Assembly: GCA_014529385.2 (NCBI GenBank)
Contig: CM043956.1
Location: 60,461,120 to 60,521,119 of the forward strand
Direction: 5' to 3'
DNA length: 60,000 nt
Origin: Adiantum capillus-veneris
Lineage: Eukaryota; Streptophyta; Polypodiopsida; Polypodiales; Pteridaceae
In this document: one piece after another, positions 41,625 to 51,711 of the stretch
Position numbering within the stretch: the first letter of the stretch is position 1
How the letters are laid out: each line of letters begins with the position of its first letter
The notes under the pieces: model-generated
Told to the model about the DNA's origin: nothing
What the model saw: the letters and a program-made list of their open reading frames with translations, nothing else
Database searches by the model: none
Program-made: the position numbers and the translations under genes

Positions 41625-42175
41625 TGTAACAAACTTGGACACCCCATTCTGTCGCGACACGAGAGAGAATCACTTAAAATACTTCACAACTTTAAAATCA
41701 CAGTTCAATTTGATCGACACGGCCCTGTGCCCAGAGAGATTGGCCCCAAAGACTGGCGCCCCTTTCGATTTTTTTTATATATTAATCTTTGAGCCGCAGG
41801 GTCCTCCGCTCTCAGACTCTGTGTCAAGATGCCCCAAAGAGTGAGGCCCTTAGGGCTCTTTTATTCTTACAAGGGATGCCCAAAAGCAGAGCCCCAAAAG
41901 CATTAAACTCAAAAGCCAATTGTTCCAAAAGCAACTGGTTAAAAACTACCATAAAAAAGTCGGCAACGCAAAAGTGGAATTCCGTACAACTGCCACGTCA
42001 TCAGCCAGGCAGTGCAAATTGCGGAAGGCCGTATAGGATGCCACATCCGCATGTTAGTGCACTTTTCGGGATTCTTCCACGTCAGCATGCCACGTTAGCA
42101 ATGTCCGTACAGTTTCTGTGTGTGTGTGTGTGTGCGTGCGCGCGGGCAGAACTGCCACGTCATTGATTTGTGACA
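41625..42175 (-). repeat. A4 3' LTR
   Basis: Plus-strand ends TGTAACAAACTTGG and ATTTGTGACA. The shared LTR core is at 41740-41773 on the minus strand. A (TG)n run (42117-42139) interrupts the U3 part; the 5' LTR has a shorter one at about 45027-45039. Confidence 0.92.
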
Positions 42176-43333
42176 TACCTCCCTCTTGAGAGAATTATAA
42201 TCACCCTCGATTACGCGTGCAAAAGAGACAGAGGCCATAAACCAATTCAATATACAACTAACTCGTACCGACGCACTAGACACGACGCATCTAGCACTTG
42301 TACAAAGACGGCAATCACATCATATGACATCACATGACAAATCAATCACAGAAAAGTTCATTCTAAATCTCAGATGATGACTGTTAGCAACGTATTTAGC
42401 AACCACATCTAGATCCTTTCTGGACCTCATTGATGTCGGGTTAACTAATCCCATATTGCGATCATGTCTACAGAGATTTTCAACTCAAGCACCGTCGTGT
42501 ACAAGTAGTCATTCGCCTCAAGCACTGTCGTGTGCGAGAATCGTTCGCCTCAAGCACTGTCGTGTGCAAGAATCATTCGCCTCAAGCACTGTCGTGTGCG
42601 AGAATCATTCGCCTCAAGCACTGTCGTGTGGGAGAACTATTTCTGGGGATCCCAATCCATCACTAAGTTCATACTGAACAGGGTGGTCCAGTCATTCATT
42701 CCATTGAATTAGTCGTGATTCATGATTCGTTATCCGGTTCATTCGGAAGCTGTCACTGCTCCAAAATCATTATCATCATCTCATTCGCAATCCTATTGTC
42801 TGTTCACAAATAGAAGGTTCTTCCATATTAGCCATATTAGTTTCATTCCAAATTCATGATACTTATCGGATTCATTCTAGAGCGGTCATTGCTCCCAATT
42901 TTATCATCCATTATCATCGATTTCACCTGTTATCTGCACATAACTAGCAAGTCCTTTGAGAAAAACATTAATCTTGTAAATCAAAAATCATCTTTAGAAA
43001 ATCCTATTTGAAAGTTCTTTATTCACACACTTAGTTTATATTGAACACAGTGTTTCAATCATCTAGTCATCTCATCCGTCTAGAAGTCTTGATGCACCTA
43101 GATCCCTGTGTAGCCATCTCATCCCGCAAGAACTCTTGATGCGCTCACCACAGTATCCAGTCATCTCATTCATATGGGAATCTTGATGCACTAGAATCAT
43201 TCAACATGCATCATCATTCATTCATTCAAATTCATCATTCTTATCTCGAATCGAAAGGATATTCGATTCATTTCTGAGCTGTCGTCGCTTTCGATTTCAC
43301 CATCTCATCCTTGATTTCACCTGCAAAACGGGC
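42176..43333 (-). other. A4 3' non-coding region with minisatellite
   Basis: No coding similarity. It is homologous to the 3' non-coding part of A-family elements near the polypurine tract (ACCTCCCTCTTGAGAGAA, then GATTACGCGTGC). It holds the 32-bp minisatellite at 42484-42636 and a looser repeat at about 43060-43200 built on CATCTCATC and TCTTGATGCAC. Confidence 0.7.
42484..42636. repeat. Minisatellite, 32-33 bp unit, about five copies
   Basis: Unit contains TCAAGCACTGTCGTGTGCGA and then GAATCATTCGCC. Starts at about 42485, 42518, 42550, 42583 and 42615, with few substitutions between the inner copies. Confidence 0.92.
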
Positions 43334-43341
43334 AAGGAGAT

Positions 43342-43792
43342 CAGTGTAACATGGAACAGGGGGAACACAGCCCAAACGTTCCGAAACAGCATCCCGGACG
43401 AGTCCCGTTCCCAAAACGGAGATGGGAACGGAACACCGTTCCGGAACGGGGTGTAACCGGAATGGTGTTCCGGAATGGGGGGAACGAGGCGGAACGGCGA
43501 AACGCGGGGCGGAACGGGCAAAATTAGGCATTTGGGGGCAGATTTGGAATTGTTCGGAGAACATATTTGGTGCAGTTTGAGGGCAGGTTAGGAGGCAGAT
43601 TTGGGGGCAGTTTTGGGGTTGTTTAGGAGTTTATCTGGGACTAAGCTGAATGGAGGTAATTCAAGCCTTACTTTAGGTGGACCGTTCCGGCCCCGTTCCC
43701 GTTTCGCCCCCCCCCCCCCCTCCTCCTCCCTGTTCCCGTCCCGTTTCGGACCCTCCCGTTCCGATTCCCTGTTCCCGTTCCGGGTAACTATG
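43342..43792. mobile_element. Non-autonomous hAT-like element 2 (451 bp)
   Basis: Exact 8-bp duplication AAGGAGAT (43334-43341 and 43793-43800). Ends CAGTGTAAC and GGGTAACTATG, the second identical in its last bases to element 1. Many GGAACG/CGTTCC units near both ends, plus runs of C (43705-43719). No transposase. Inserted in the interior of A4, between the 3' non-coding part and the gag start. Confidence 0.85.
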
Positions 43793-43800
43793 AAGGAGAT

Positions 43801-44514
43801 GGCTCACCTCGTTGCAAAAGAGTGGATGTCCAGGTCCATGCTTCCCAATCCATACAGAAGCGAGTTCCTCGCTCCTATTTCCGGTCATTTGTCACAAACA
43901 ACCATATTGTCAGTACATCAATATCCCTTTCAGTGTCCTTTCCAATATCTGGTTCATCTTGTTGTCAACAGTTCTGTTCTAGCTCTTCTTACGAGTAAAG
44001 CTTCCACTTTTCTGTACTCATCTGTCCCTTCAGCTTTCCACCCCATCTTGAGAGGAGACATCTCGAGTGAATCTCATCAATCGGGTAATTCTTGAGGTGT
44101 TTCGCAAATCTCGGGTCTCTAGAGTACTTTTTCAATCTTTTCACACCCATGTGAACCTTTAGTGGACGCTTGTATTCTACTCTGGCAAACTTCTCCACCA
44201 AAAATTGCCCAAATCTTCCTTCTTTTCTTCAGTTTCCGCGCCGTATTTCAACTTTTCTTTGCCTTCCCGTTGAGGTATTATCTCCATCGGATTCTTCACG
44301 AGAACCCATGTGTAATCTGGGATTCTTAATGGCTTTATGCTTTGTAAGATAGAGCGATGAAGATGGGAGCGTGCGCGATGAAGTAAGGGTGGTAGTGGCT
44401 AATAAGTCCGGGATCTGAGCACGAAGATTCTTCGATATCAATTTACAAAGTGCCCAAGTGCCATGTCTGCTCTTTGATAGGACCGGTATGCTTTGAGAAA
44501 AGCACACGCCTGAT
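43801..44514 (-). pseudogene. A4 gag start remnant
   Basis: Minus strand from about 44315: MGSREESDGDN, then EKFARVEYKRPLKVHMGVKRLKKYSRDPRFAKHLKNYPIDEIHSR (about 44200-44050). This parallels the A2 Gag N-terminus, which also starts with a short SR-acidic leader and has DPKLAKYMSETSFQEVHAHW. Stops and frameshifts are present. About 200 bp of untranslated leader lies between it and the primer site. No capsid core, zinc knuckle or enzyme follows. Confidence 0.6.
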
Positions 44515-44526
44515 GCTTTGATACCA
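44515..44526 (-). promoter_or_regulatory. A4 primer binding site (initiator tRNA-Met)
   Basis: Sense strand TGGTATCAAAGC, one base from the 5' LTR and one mismatch from TGGTATCAGAGC. Confidence 0.85.
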
Positions 44527-44527
44527 C

Positions 44528-45073
44528 TATAACAAACTTGGACACCCCAAGTCTTCTTCTGTCGCGACACGAGAGAGAATCACTTAAAATACTTCACAAC
44601 TTTAAAATCACAGTTCAATTTGGTCGACATGGCCCCGTGCCCAGAGAGATTGGCCCCAAAGATTGGCGCCCCTTTCGGTATTTCTTTTATATTAATCTTT
44701 GAGCAAAGTACAACTCCCGCAGGGTCCTCCGCTCACAGACTTTGCGTCCAGATGCCCCAAAGAGTGAGGCCCTTAGGGATTTTATTCTTATAAGGGATGC
44801 CCAAAAGCAGAGCCCCAAAAGTAGTTAAACTCAAAAGCAAACTGTTCCAAAAGAACTGGTCAAAAACTGCCATAAAAAAGTCAGCAGCGCAAAAAGCGGA
44901 ATTCCGTACAACTGCCACGTTATCAGCCAGTCAGCGCAAATTGTGGAAGGCCGTACAGGTTGCCACGTCAGCATGTGGGTGCACTTTCGGGATTCTTCCA
45001 CGTCAGCACTGTCCGTATAGTTTCTGCGTGTGTGTGTGTCCGGGAAGAACTGCCACACCATCGATTTGTGACA
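44528..45073 (-). repeat. A4 5' LTR
   Basis: Plus-strand ends TATAACAAACTTGG (TG changed to TA) and ATTTGTGACA. The shared core is at 44650-44684 on the minus strand and is the best-kept minus-strand copy. Confidence 0.92.
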
Positions 45074-45235
45074 ATCTGTGCTCTATCTCACTCTTGGAGA
45101 ATACGATGATGTTGTTGAGGAAAGTGCCCATAAATGACTTGAACTCTCTAAAAATCATGTTCATCATCTTATTAAACGTTGCAAGAGTATTTATAATGCC
45201 TATCCAAAGGATGTCTTGAACGCGGTCTTGTATAC
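45074..45235 (-). pseudogene. A3 RT fragment right of A4
   Basis: Minus strand: VYKTAFKTSFG-like start (about 45230), then ATFNKMMNMIFREFKSFMGTFLNNIIVFSKSEIEHR. Motif C is LNNI where YVDD or FDD is usual, so it is catalytically dead. At 45235 the sequence jumps into the A3 5' LTR, which marks the deletion that removed gag, protease and the RT start. Confidence 0.85.
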
Positions 45236-47586
45236 ATGCCACAGGACGGTGAAGTTCCGCGCCCAGAAGTATTGGCACCCCTTCTGGGTATTTCTTTATT
45301 ATTATGCTTCAACAAGTACAATGTCCGAGGGTCTACTCCCTCCGCAATGTTCCCAAGCAAATGTGCTGGAAGAGAGGCCTTGGCAGTTCTCATAAGGACC
45401 CTTGACCAAAAGCAATAGATGAAAAGCAGGTTCTAAAAGCATCTGATAACCAAAAGCTAGCGCCCCCAAGGGTTGTTCGTACGGTGCGCCACGTTAGCAT
45501 GTCAGTGTGATTTGCTGCACAAATCGCGAATGTCCGTATAGCCTGCCACATCACCAGCTCGCCACGCAATTTGGGTTTCCTACTTTATTTTCAAGGTTTT
45601 AGGCCCCTTGGTCGGGATACCATAAGTTGGAACAACTTTTTAATGGATTTAGGCCACTCATCAAGATTCCATAAGTTAGACAATGTCTGCTGCTTCCTTC
45701 ACTAAGGTTGGCCCTTTTACATGCCATGTCATCTGTCACCCACGAGGACGTGGCAATTGCTAACCTTACTTGTTGGTTTCTTTCCGATGATTTTCGTTTA
45801 ATTTTTGAGACCCTCTTGGCCAGTGTGAAACGGTAGTTTCACGCGCGGACGGGAAGTTGGTCGGCACTGGGATTCGAGTAGTAAAAGGGTGTCTAGCCTC
45901 AGCTCAAAGTCATCTAGGTCCCCTCGCCGCACTTAATAGGTTGGACACTAGGAAATTAACTCCATAGAGGCACATTGAGAAGGTGGGATCACCTAGAGAA
46001 AATCACCCGAGAACTAGGCTACATTGCATTTTTGGACGTGGTCCCATTGGTGAAAGATGGTCAGATGACAAGTGAGAGTCCAATGGAATGCTGGGTTCAA
46101 GCCCTCGTTTAATTGTTGGTGTCAGCCCGTGGGAGACTCCCCTTATAGCACGCAGAGGACACTTTAGAGCCAGTTTGCATGGCCAATTTTGCTCTATATA
46201 TGTAAGCTCCACAAAAATTAATACAATCAATCAACAATAGCGTGTTATTTTCTCTTGCTGAGTATCCATTCTCTCTATCTCGCTTCTGCACCTCTCTCTC
46301 TCTCTCTCTCTCTCTCGCCATGGCTCTTCTTCCCCACCGCCTGTATCCTCCATAGCTTCCCTCCTAACATGGAAGCATCCCCTAAAATTTAGGGAACTTC
46401 TATTTTGGGCCATGAAATCTGTTCGCGTCATTAGCTCCAGAATGACAAGAGGTACATTTTATTACTCGGCTGCAAAGTCAACTGAGCAACCGATTGAGAT
46501 GTTTTTATATCGGAAGGTACAAAACGTGAAAACCATGCATGAGTGCCACTTGGCACATTTTTGGGCCTTTTCCACTTTGAGGAGGATAGAAGCGTTGAAA
46601 TAAACGCGGGGGCTGCATTTTTCAGCCGTATGGTGGATTGTTGCAGGTACCAAAGCTACTGTGTGCAAGCTTTCCCTCTCATGTACAGTGTAGTGCAAGA
46701 AGTGATGTCCTACACACTCTACATTGCTCTCTCTCTCCCCTACGTGCAGTAATGTGATGCCCCACAAGAGGGCTCTTCATTTGACCTATGTACAATTGTG
46801 TGGTCTTATGCTTCTGTGTCGAGGCAAGAGCCTCTTTGAGCAGGAACAGGAGTCGCTAACTGCTACTTTGATAACCTCACCTTACAAGTGCATTGTCAGC
46901 GCTAGTTATGCACTGTTTTTGGATTTTTTTGTAGCCGTATGGATGCCAGAAGCATTGGGAACAGTGCCCCACTGTTAGAGGACAGTTCCGAGACTGTTTA
47001 GGGCTGAAAACAGGGTAAAAACCAGTAAATACAGCTTACTGTAATTGCTGTTTTTGGGCTGAAAACAGAGGGTGTATGTCTTTGGAAGCGAGTTCTAGCA
47101 GGGGGATTTGTTCAGGGCGAGTTTTGGGGCCATTATGTTGCCGAATTTTACCAAAACAGGTGTGATCTAGCTGGATACACTGAACACCCCGAGGACTCTA
47201 GTTTTATAACTTTACCCTCTAAAGGAATAAAGAAATACTGAAAAGAGAGCCAGTTTTTGGGGCCTACAGGTTGTCGGCGTCTGCTCGGAGCACTCTAGCT
47301 TTCGAGCCGTGTGCTTTGAAGTGTTAATTCCCGTTATAGGTTTTTATTTGCAAAGTTTCTCTATGTATTAAAGTAAAGTAAAGTTTTGGTATTTAGTCAA
47401 TGCTACGCATGATGAGTTGATGGTTATATTGTCTTGTGGGTGACTACCATGGGTCTATACCTTGCACTTTCCTTAATAGGTGAATCTAGGCTTATCCTGG
47501 ATTCATCTAGGTATATATATATAAAGTTTCGGGTGAAAGCCTACGTCTACCGCCCTACGGGCCGGTTTCATCATCACTTTGTGACA
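45236..47586 (-). repeat. A3 5' LTR, truncated, with a solo B-type LTR inside
   Basis: LTR sequence 45236-45733 plus 47576-47586 (ACTTTGTGACA), collinear with 38475-38943, with an extra segment of about 80 bp near 45460-45540. The LTR core at about 45271-45300 is damaged. The interruption carries the 5-bp duplication TCATC (45729-45733 and 47571-47575). Confidence 0.88.
45734..47570 (+). repeat. Solo LTR related to element B
   Basis: 1837 bp, TGTCACCCAC...GCCGGTTTCA, with exact duplication TCATC. The right part matches the B LTR (TGTGTCGAGGCAAGAGC-like region, shared core at 47232-47266, and the ACGTCTACCGCCCT...GCCGGTTTCA end). The left part has about 800 bp not found in the B LTR. It has no internal region, so it formed by recombination between two LTRs. 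Short frames inside are not genes. Confidence 0.85.
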
Positions 47587-47591
47587 CAATA

Positions 47592-48220
47592 AGGGCAAGT
47601 GCGAACAATATTTGCCTTTGCTTGAGTATGCGTACAACAATACAATGCATTTATCATCAAGCAAGGCACCCTTTGAAATTGTCGACGGTGGCAAAAAGGT
47701 TCCTTCCATTTTGCACACAAAAGATAAGATATTTAAAGTAGATTGACATGTAGAAAATATGGATGAAATATATAGGAAAATTAAGCTTGCCTTGGAGAAG
47801 ACCGAGGCAAAGCAGAAAAGGGTGATGATCGTCACCGACGTGAACTCTTGTTTTCATCTGGTGACTGGGCTTTTATACGATTTGGAAAGGGAAGATTGAA
47901 GAAGATGAAGGACAATGAAAGGTTGTTTCCAAAGCTTAGTATGCGCTACTATGGGTCTTTGCGTTTCATGTGAGTCTTCTAAGACCCTTTGCGGGTGATG
48001 GGCCAGAAGATATGCCAGATAAAGATCAACCTGAAGTTGAGGAACTTGATGAGATCTGGTACCTGAGAAAATTTTGGTACATAAAGAAAGAAAAGTTAAG
48101 AAAAAAGTTGCAAGACAATTATTCGGTGAAGTGCAAAAACTATCTACTATGGATGCAAATTGGATGGAAGAGAGTGAACTGTTAGAATCACCAAATGTAT
48201 TGTAGCTTTACCTTGAAGCC
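47592..48220 (+). pseudogene. B integrase end (continuation after A3)
   Basis: CEQYLPLLEYAYNNTMHLSSSKAPFEIVDGGKKVPSILHTKDKIFKVD (about 47605-47745) is the end of the integrase core. It is followed by damaged pieces of the C-terminal module (KDNERLFPKLSMRYYGS near 47910, VSLLRPFAGDGPEDMPDKDQPE from about 47970, and a decayed chromodomain-like end near 48150-48210). Several frameshifts are present. Confidence 0.8.
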
Positions 48221-48537
48221 TTTGGTTTACAACCCACGTATGCCCCAACTCAACGTGCTCAAAAGAGGGGTGATGCTGGAGCTAGCACATCATATGTACA
48301 TACGGATTCAATGCAATAGAAGTGTACATTGCTTAACAAGTGTTAAGGGTATAATGTTCACTTTTATGATAGACGGAAATGACAAAAGTATCAAGGTTTT
48401 ATTAAGTCATTTGTATCTATATTTCATAACCTTTCTTGCAGATACATGTGACGATAAAAGGGTGCTAATCACACTAAGTCATGTGCATGTATATTAGGCA
48501 TGCAATCGAGGACATTTGCGATTTCAAGAGGGGGGTA
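48221..48537 (+). other. B 3' non-coding internal region with polypurine tract
   Basis: About 320 bp with no gene, ending TTTCAAGAGGGGGGTA, which is the same polypurine tract type as family A. Confidence 0.75.
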
Positions 48538-49875
48538 TGTCACGAGACTGTGACAAACACTAACTTTATTTGTTGGTTTCCTTCCTTTGATTTTTATTTA
48601 ATTTTTGGGACCTTCTTTTGAAATCACAAATGCTTGGATATTGCATGGCCAGTGTGAAACAGCCGTTGGCCGAGAGTTTCACCCGTAGGAGTCAAGGCCA
48701 GGCAACCACAAGATGGTTGGGCCAATCAGCACTCGAATTTGACTAGTAAAGACCTCGGCAAGACTTTAAATGTTGGTGGGTACTAGGAAATCAAACCAAA
48801 AGGGGCAAACTAGACACATGGCAGCAGAAGAGCAACCTGTAGGCCAACACACACATCCAGAAGCTTTCATCCCAAGAGGAGATGCCCAAAATTGAGAGGG
48901 GGGGACTATGTTGGAGCTCATTGAGTGAGTACAGTGTGTGTGTGTGTGTGAGTAGTGGGTGCAAGTGGTCACAGCTTTAATGGAAAGCTTGCCTTCTCCC
49001 CTGTCTCATGTAGCGCGATGATTTGCTCTCCTGCATCTCTCTTTCCTTTGCACATATGGAAATGACCCACTAGTTGGGCTACTCAGATGACCATGTATAG
49101 TTTTGTGGGTTTTATGCACGTTTGGCAAGGCAAGAGCTTTCTGAACTAATTGCTAATCCCCCACAGGTACGCACAATTCCATTGCGATAAATTGTGAAAA
49201 CGGAGATTTTTCTCACATGCAAAGTCATCCAAACCACAAGGAAACTGTCCCATTGCGTGCGGGAGCTCCTTAGACACACGTAGACGTGTTGCTCCGCTCA
49301 AAACGATCTAAAAGAGAAAATTACGACCTGCTGTGTTTATTTGCAAGTTTAGGATTTCGCACCTAAACTACAAGATAACACTAAGGGAGCCTCAGAGAAG
49401 CCTTCGGGTGCTTGTACAAGTCTTTGGACACCTGACAGTGGCCAAAACAGGAAATTACAGCATGCTGAAATTTACCTGCAGCTCGCTAGAAAGCTTCGGA
49501 AGTGCAAGGGAATTCGTCCTAGAGTGTACTTTTGACCTACAAGGATTTTGGCGCTGTTATGCTGTCGCAATTGGGTCGAAAACAGCCCTTGATAGGTTTG
49601 GACAGCTTGGTGAGGGTTGGGTGAAAGTGTTCGGGTCGTTTATTTGCAATTGAATAAAAAAATACCGAAAGGGGCGCTAGTCTTTAGGGCCAACAGGGTG
49701 TCTTTGTCTACTTGTGAGCACTCCAAGTTGTGAATTGTTTTGAAGTGGTGAATTCCAAGTAGAGGTTTGTTTGTGAAGTTACTTTGTGTCGTATAGTACA
49801 GGGAAAGTAAGACCGTTTATTTACAGGTAAAAGCCAAAGTTTACCGCCCTTTAGCAAGGCTACATGCCGGTTTCA
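48538..49875 (+). repeat. 3' LTR of B
   Basis: 1338 bp, TGTCACGAGACTG...GCCGGTTTCA, followed by the target duplication CTTCC. The shared core is at 49670-49703. It keeps the terminal ~75 bp that the 5' LTR has lost. Confidence 0.92.
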
Positions 49876-49880
49876 CTTCC

Positions 49881-50386
49881 CTCTCTAGATCTGCAAGAAC
49901 ATGTAGTATAGAAAAACACAGCCGCTCGTACGTCACAAAAACTCAAGCATTCATGGAGAGGGTTGTATCCGGCCACCAAAGGTGGCAGATAGGGGAGTGA
50001 TATGGGGAGGGAAGTGGGCAATGGGAGAGGCCAAATGTAAAAACTTGCAAAAAAACGTAGCTTTAAGCAAAAATGCAGCCCACTCAAAAACACTTGGGGA
50101 GGACGATTAGGGCACGATGGAATGGTTGCTAATGTCCACGCAAACACTCCTCCAAGCGGAGTGCTAGTAGATCCCTCCGCCAAACTTGGGCGGTAATACG
50201 AGAAGGCGTGAGTTCGGAAGCATGAGAAAGTGCAAGCAAACTCTGTTATACTCAAAGCCACAAGTGAATGACTACCCACCCTAGTCACATGTCAAGTGCA
50301 ATAGGGGAATGTAGGGCAAGTACCCAACAAAAATACAAATGGGGGAAGGTAGGCAAATCACCTAACACAAATGGGAGGAAGATGGG
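49881..50386. other. No gene recognised
   Basis: Flank of B. A short frame on the minus strand has no motif. Near 50311-50386 are two diverged copies of a unit of about 37 bp (GTAGGGCAAGTACCC... and GTAGGCAAATCACC...). A third copy lies beyond the solo LTR at 51006-51040. Confidence 0.5.
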
Positions 50387-51005
50387 TGTCACAAAGTGAT
50401 GACATGGCATAACCTAAAGGACAGACTCCGAACACAGAGGGGTCAAAACCCTTGTGAAAGAGGCAGACGAAGTTTCACCAACTTACAAAATTTTGTCAAG
50501 TGGCCTAAACTCACTTAAAAGTTGTTCCAACTTATCGTACCTCGGCCGAGGGGCGGCCCAAAACCTAGAAAATAAAGCGGCGCCCCCAAAATTGCACGAA
50601 AAATATGATTTGGAAAGCTGTATGGACTTCCGTAATTTCCGTCTTGAATTGCACTGACATGTTGACGTGGCACCGCATACGGACAGTCCAGCAGGGTGCT
50701 AGCTTTTGGGGCAAGATGCTTTTAGACTTAACAATTTTCATGTACTGCTTTTGGCCAAGGCCAGGGTCTCTCTTCTGCGGTTGGTTTGGGAGCATTACAG
50801 AGAGAAGAGGACCCTCAAACATTGTATCTTTTGAAGCATAATAATAAAGAATTAGTGAGAAGGGGCGCCAGTCTTTGGGGCCAATATCTCTAGGCACGGA
50901 ACTTCGCCGTGCCGTGTTGTGTCTCTCTCAATTTTGTTTAGTTCTTTCAGTTTCTCTTGCGTGTGTTGCATTAGATCTTCAACTTGGAATGCCAAGTCTA
51001 TTACG
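50387..51005 (+). repeat. Solo LTR, A3-like
   Basis: Starts TGTCACAAAGTGATGACATGG, ends GCCAAGTCTATTACG. It matches the A3 LTR in reverse complement (TGTCAAGTGGCCTAAAC..., AGGCCAGGGTCTCTC...). The shared core is at 50850-50884. It has the uninterrupted GAGAGAGAC site where A3 carries its LINE. Flanks ATGGG and GTAGG are not a clean duplication. Confidence 0.8.
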
Positions 51006-51585
51006 GTAGGGCAATTACCCAACAAAAATACAAATGGAGGGAAAACTCATAATCATGGTAAAAATGCAAAACCTCAACATTTGGCTCAAAATGACTAGAC
51101 AAGACCTGTCTGATGAGCTACAAGAGCGCCCAAGTGTCATTCCCCTCGGGGGGGGGTCAACTTCACCTAAGAGGGGTTGGGAGGTGCAAATTCGAGACAC
51201 CACCAACCTCAGCGGACGCCAATTGTGAGCCGACACCCTTCCAAGCGGGTATGGCACTTCCTAGGGGAAAACCGTCGGGTTTCAAAGGGAGTTTAGTGAG
51301 GTGAGCGATAAGTTACCTGAAGGAGGCAACTCCAAAGGGAAGACCGAAGCAAGTCCCACAGTACCTGGGCCTTTGAACAGAGGTACTTGGTCGCTGTCAC
51401 GCCCAAATCAAGTTGGTGAAATGGGTCTCTCAAGGGATTAGTCATGGCCCTAAGAGTGTAGATAATTCTGGACTCTCGTAGCCAGAGGAAACTAGTGACA
51501 AAAGCGTCTGCCTTCGGTTTTGGGTGCATAGTCCTGGTCGTTCTTCTTGTATACTTTTTTGGTGTATGAGGGGAGCGGCCGTGCG
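51006..51585. other. No gene recognised
   Basis: About 580 bp between the solo LTR and A2. Short frames have no family motif. GC content is moderate, with a G7 run at about 51149. Confidence 0.5.
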
Positions 51586-51617
51586 TATCACAAAGTGATG
51601 ACGTGGCTACTGGCAAC

Positions 51618-51711
51618 AGAAACCCTAATTTCTGCCAGAGAACCCTGATTTCCTGCAAACCCTAAAATCTGCCAGATTTCAGAAACCCTAATTTCTGGAA
51701 ACCCTAAATCA
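51618..51711 (+). promoter_or_regulatory. Telobox cluster in the A2 LTR
   Basis: Five copies of AAACCCTAA or one-base variants (AAACCCTAATTTC, AACCCTGATTTC, AAACCCTAAAATC, AAACCCTAATTTC, AAACCCTAAATC) in about 95 bp of the U3 part. Plant teloboxes are known binding sites for telomere-repeat-binding (TRB) proteins. The 3' LTR keeps the cluster at about 57906-58025 and adds AAACCCTAACCCTAAC. Confidence 0.65.

Larger units (their letters stand above)
41625..45073 (-). mobile_element. Element A4: pol-less Gypsy derivative nested in A3 RT
   Basis: LTRs 41625-42175 (3') and 44528-45073 (5'), primer binding site 44515-44526, polypurine tract next to 42176. Flanks GTCTA (41620-41624) and ATCTG (45074-45078) share the central TCT. 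The A3 RT frame is interrupted within the EHRDHLLQVF region, as expected for an insertion. The interior of about 2.35 kb has only the start of gag and a 3' non-coding region; protease, RT and integrase are absent. The two LTRs look roughly 90% identical by eye. Confidence 0.88.
36549..47586 (-). mobile_element. Ty3/Gypsy element A3 (minus), nested in B
   Basis: Left LTR (3') 36549-38943, internal from 38944, right LTR (5') from about 45236 to 47586, flanked by CAATA. The left LTR holds a LINE fragment, the RT region holds element A4 (41625-45073), and the right LTR holds a solo B-type LTR (45734-47570). Gag, protease, the RT N-terminus, the primer site and the inner end of the 5' LTR were deleted at about 45235. 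Remaining pol: RT, RNase H, integrase, chromodomain-like end. Confidence 0.88.
32150..49875 (+). mobile_element. Ty3/Gypsy element B, expanded by nested insertions
   Basis: 5' LTR from 32150, 3' LTR 48538-49875 ending GGTTTCA, and identical 5-bp flanks CTTCC (32145-32149, 49876-49880). The B sequence proper is 32150-36548 plus 47592-49875, about 6.7 kb. The interval 36549-47586 is element A3 with its own nested insertions, bounded by the duplication CAATA (36544-36548, 47587-47591). Gag, protease and integrase remnants are present; RT and most of RNase H were deleted at about 36040. Polypurine tract AAGAGGGGGGTA at about 48526-48537. Confidence 0.9.

Noticed and set aside
42484-42636. CRISPR-like regular repeats
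   Set aside because: Repeats are directly adjacent without unique spacers and lie in the untranslated region of a plant LTR element; they form a minisatellite.
49860-50288. Minus-strand frame of 142 codons as a gene
   Set aside because: It overlaps the LTR end and target duplication of element B and has no family motif.
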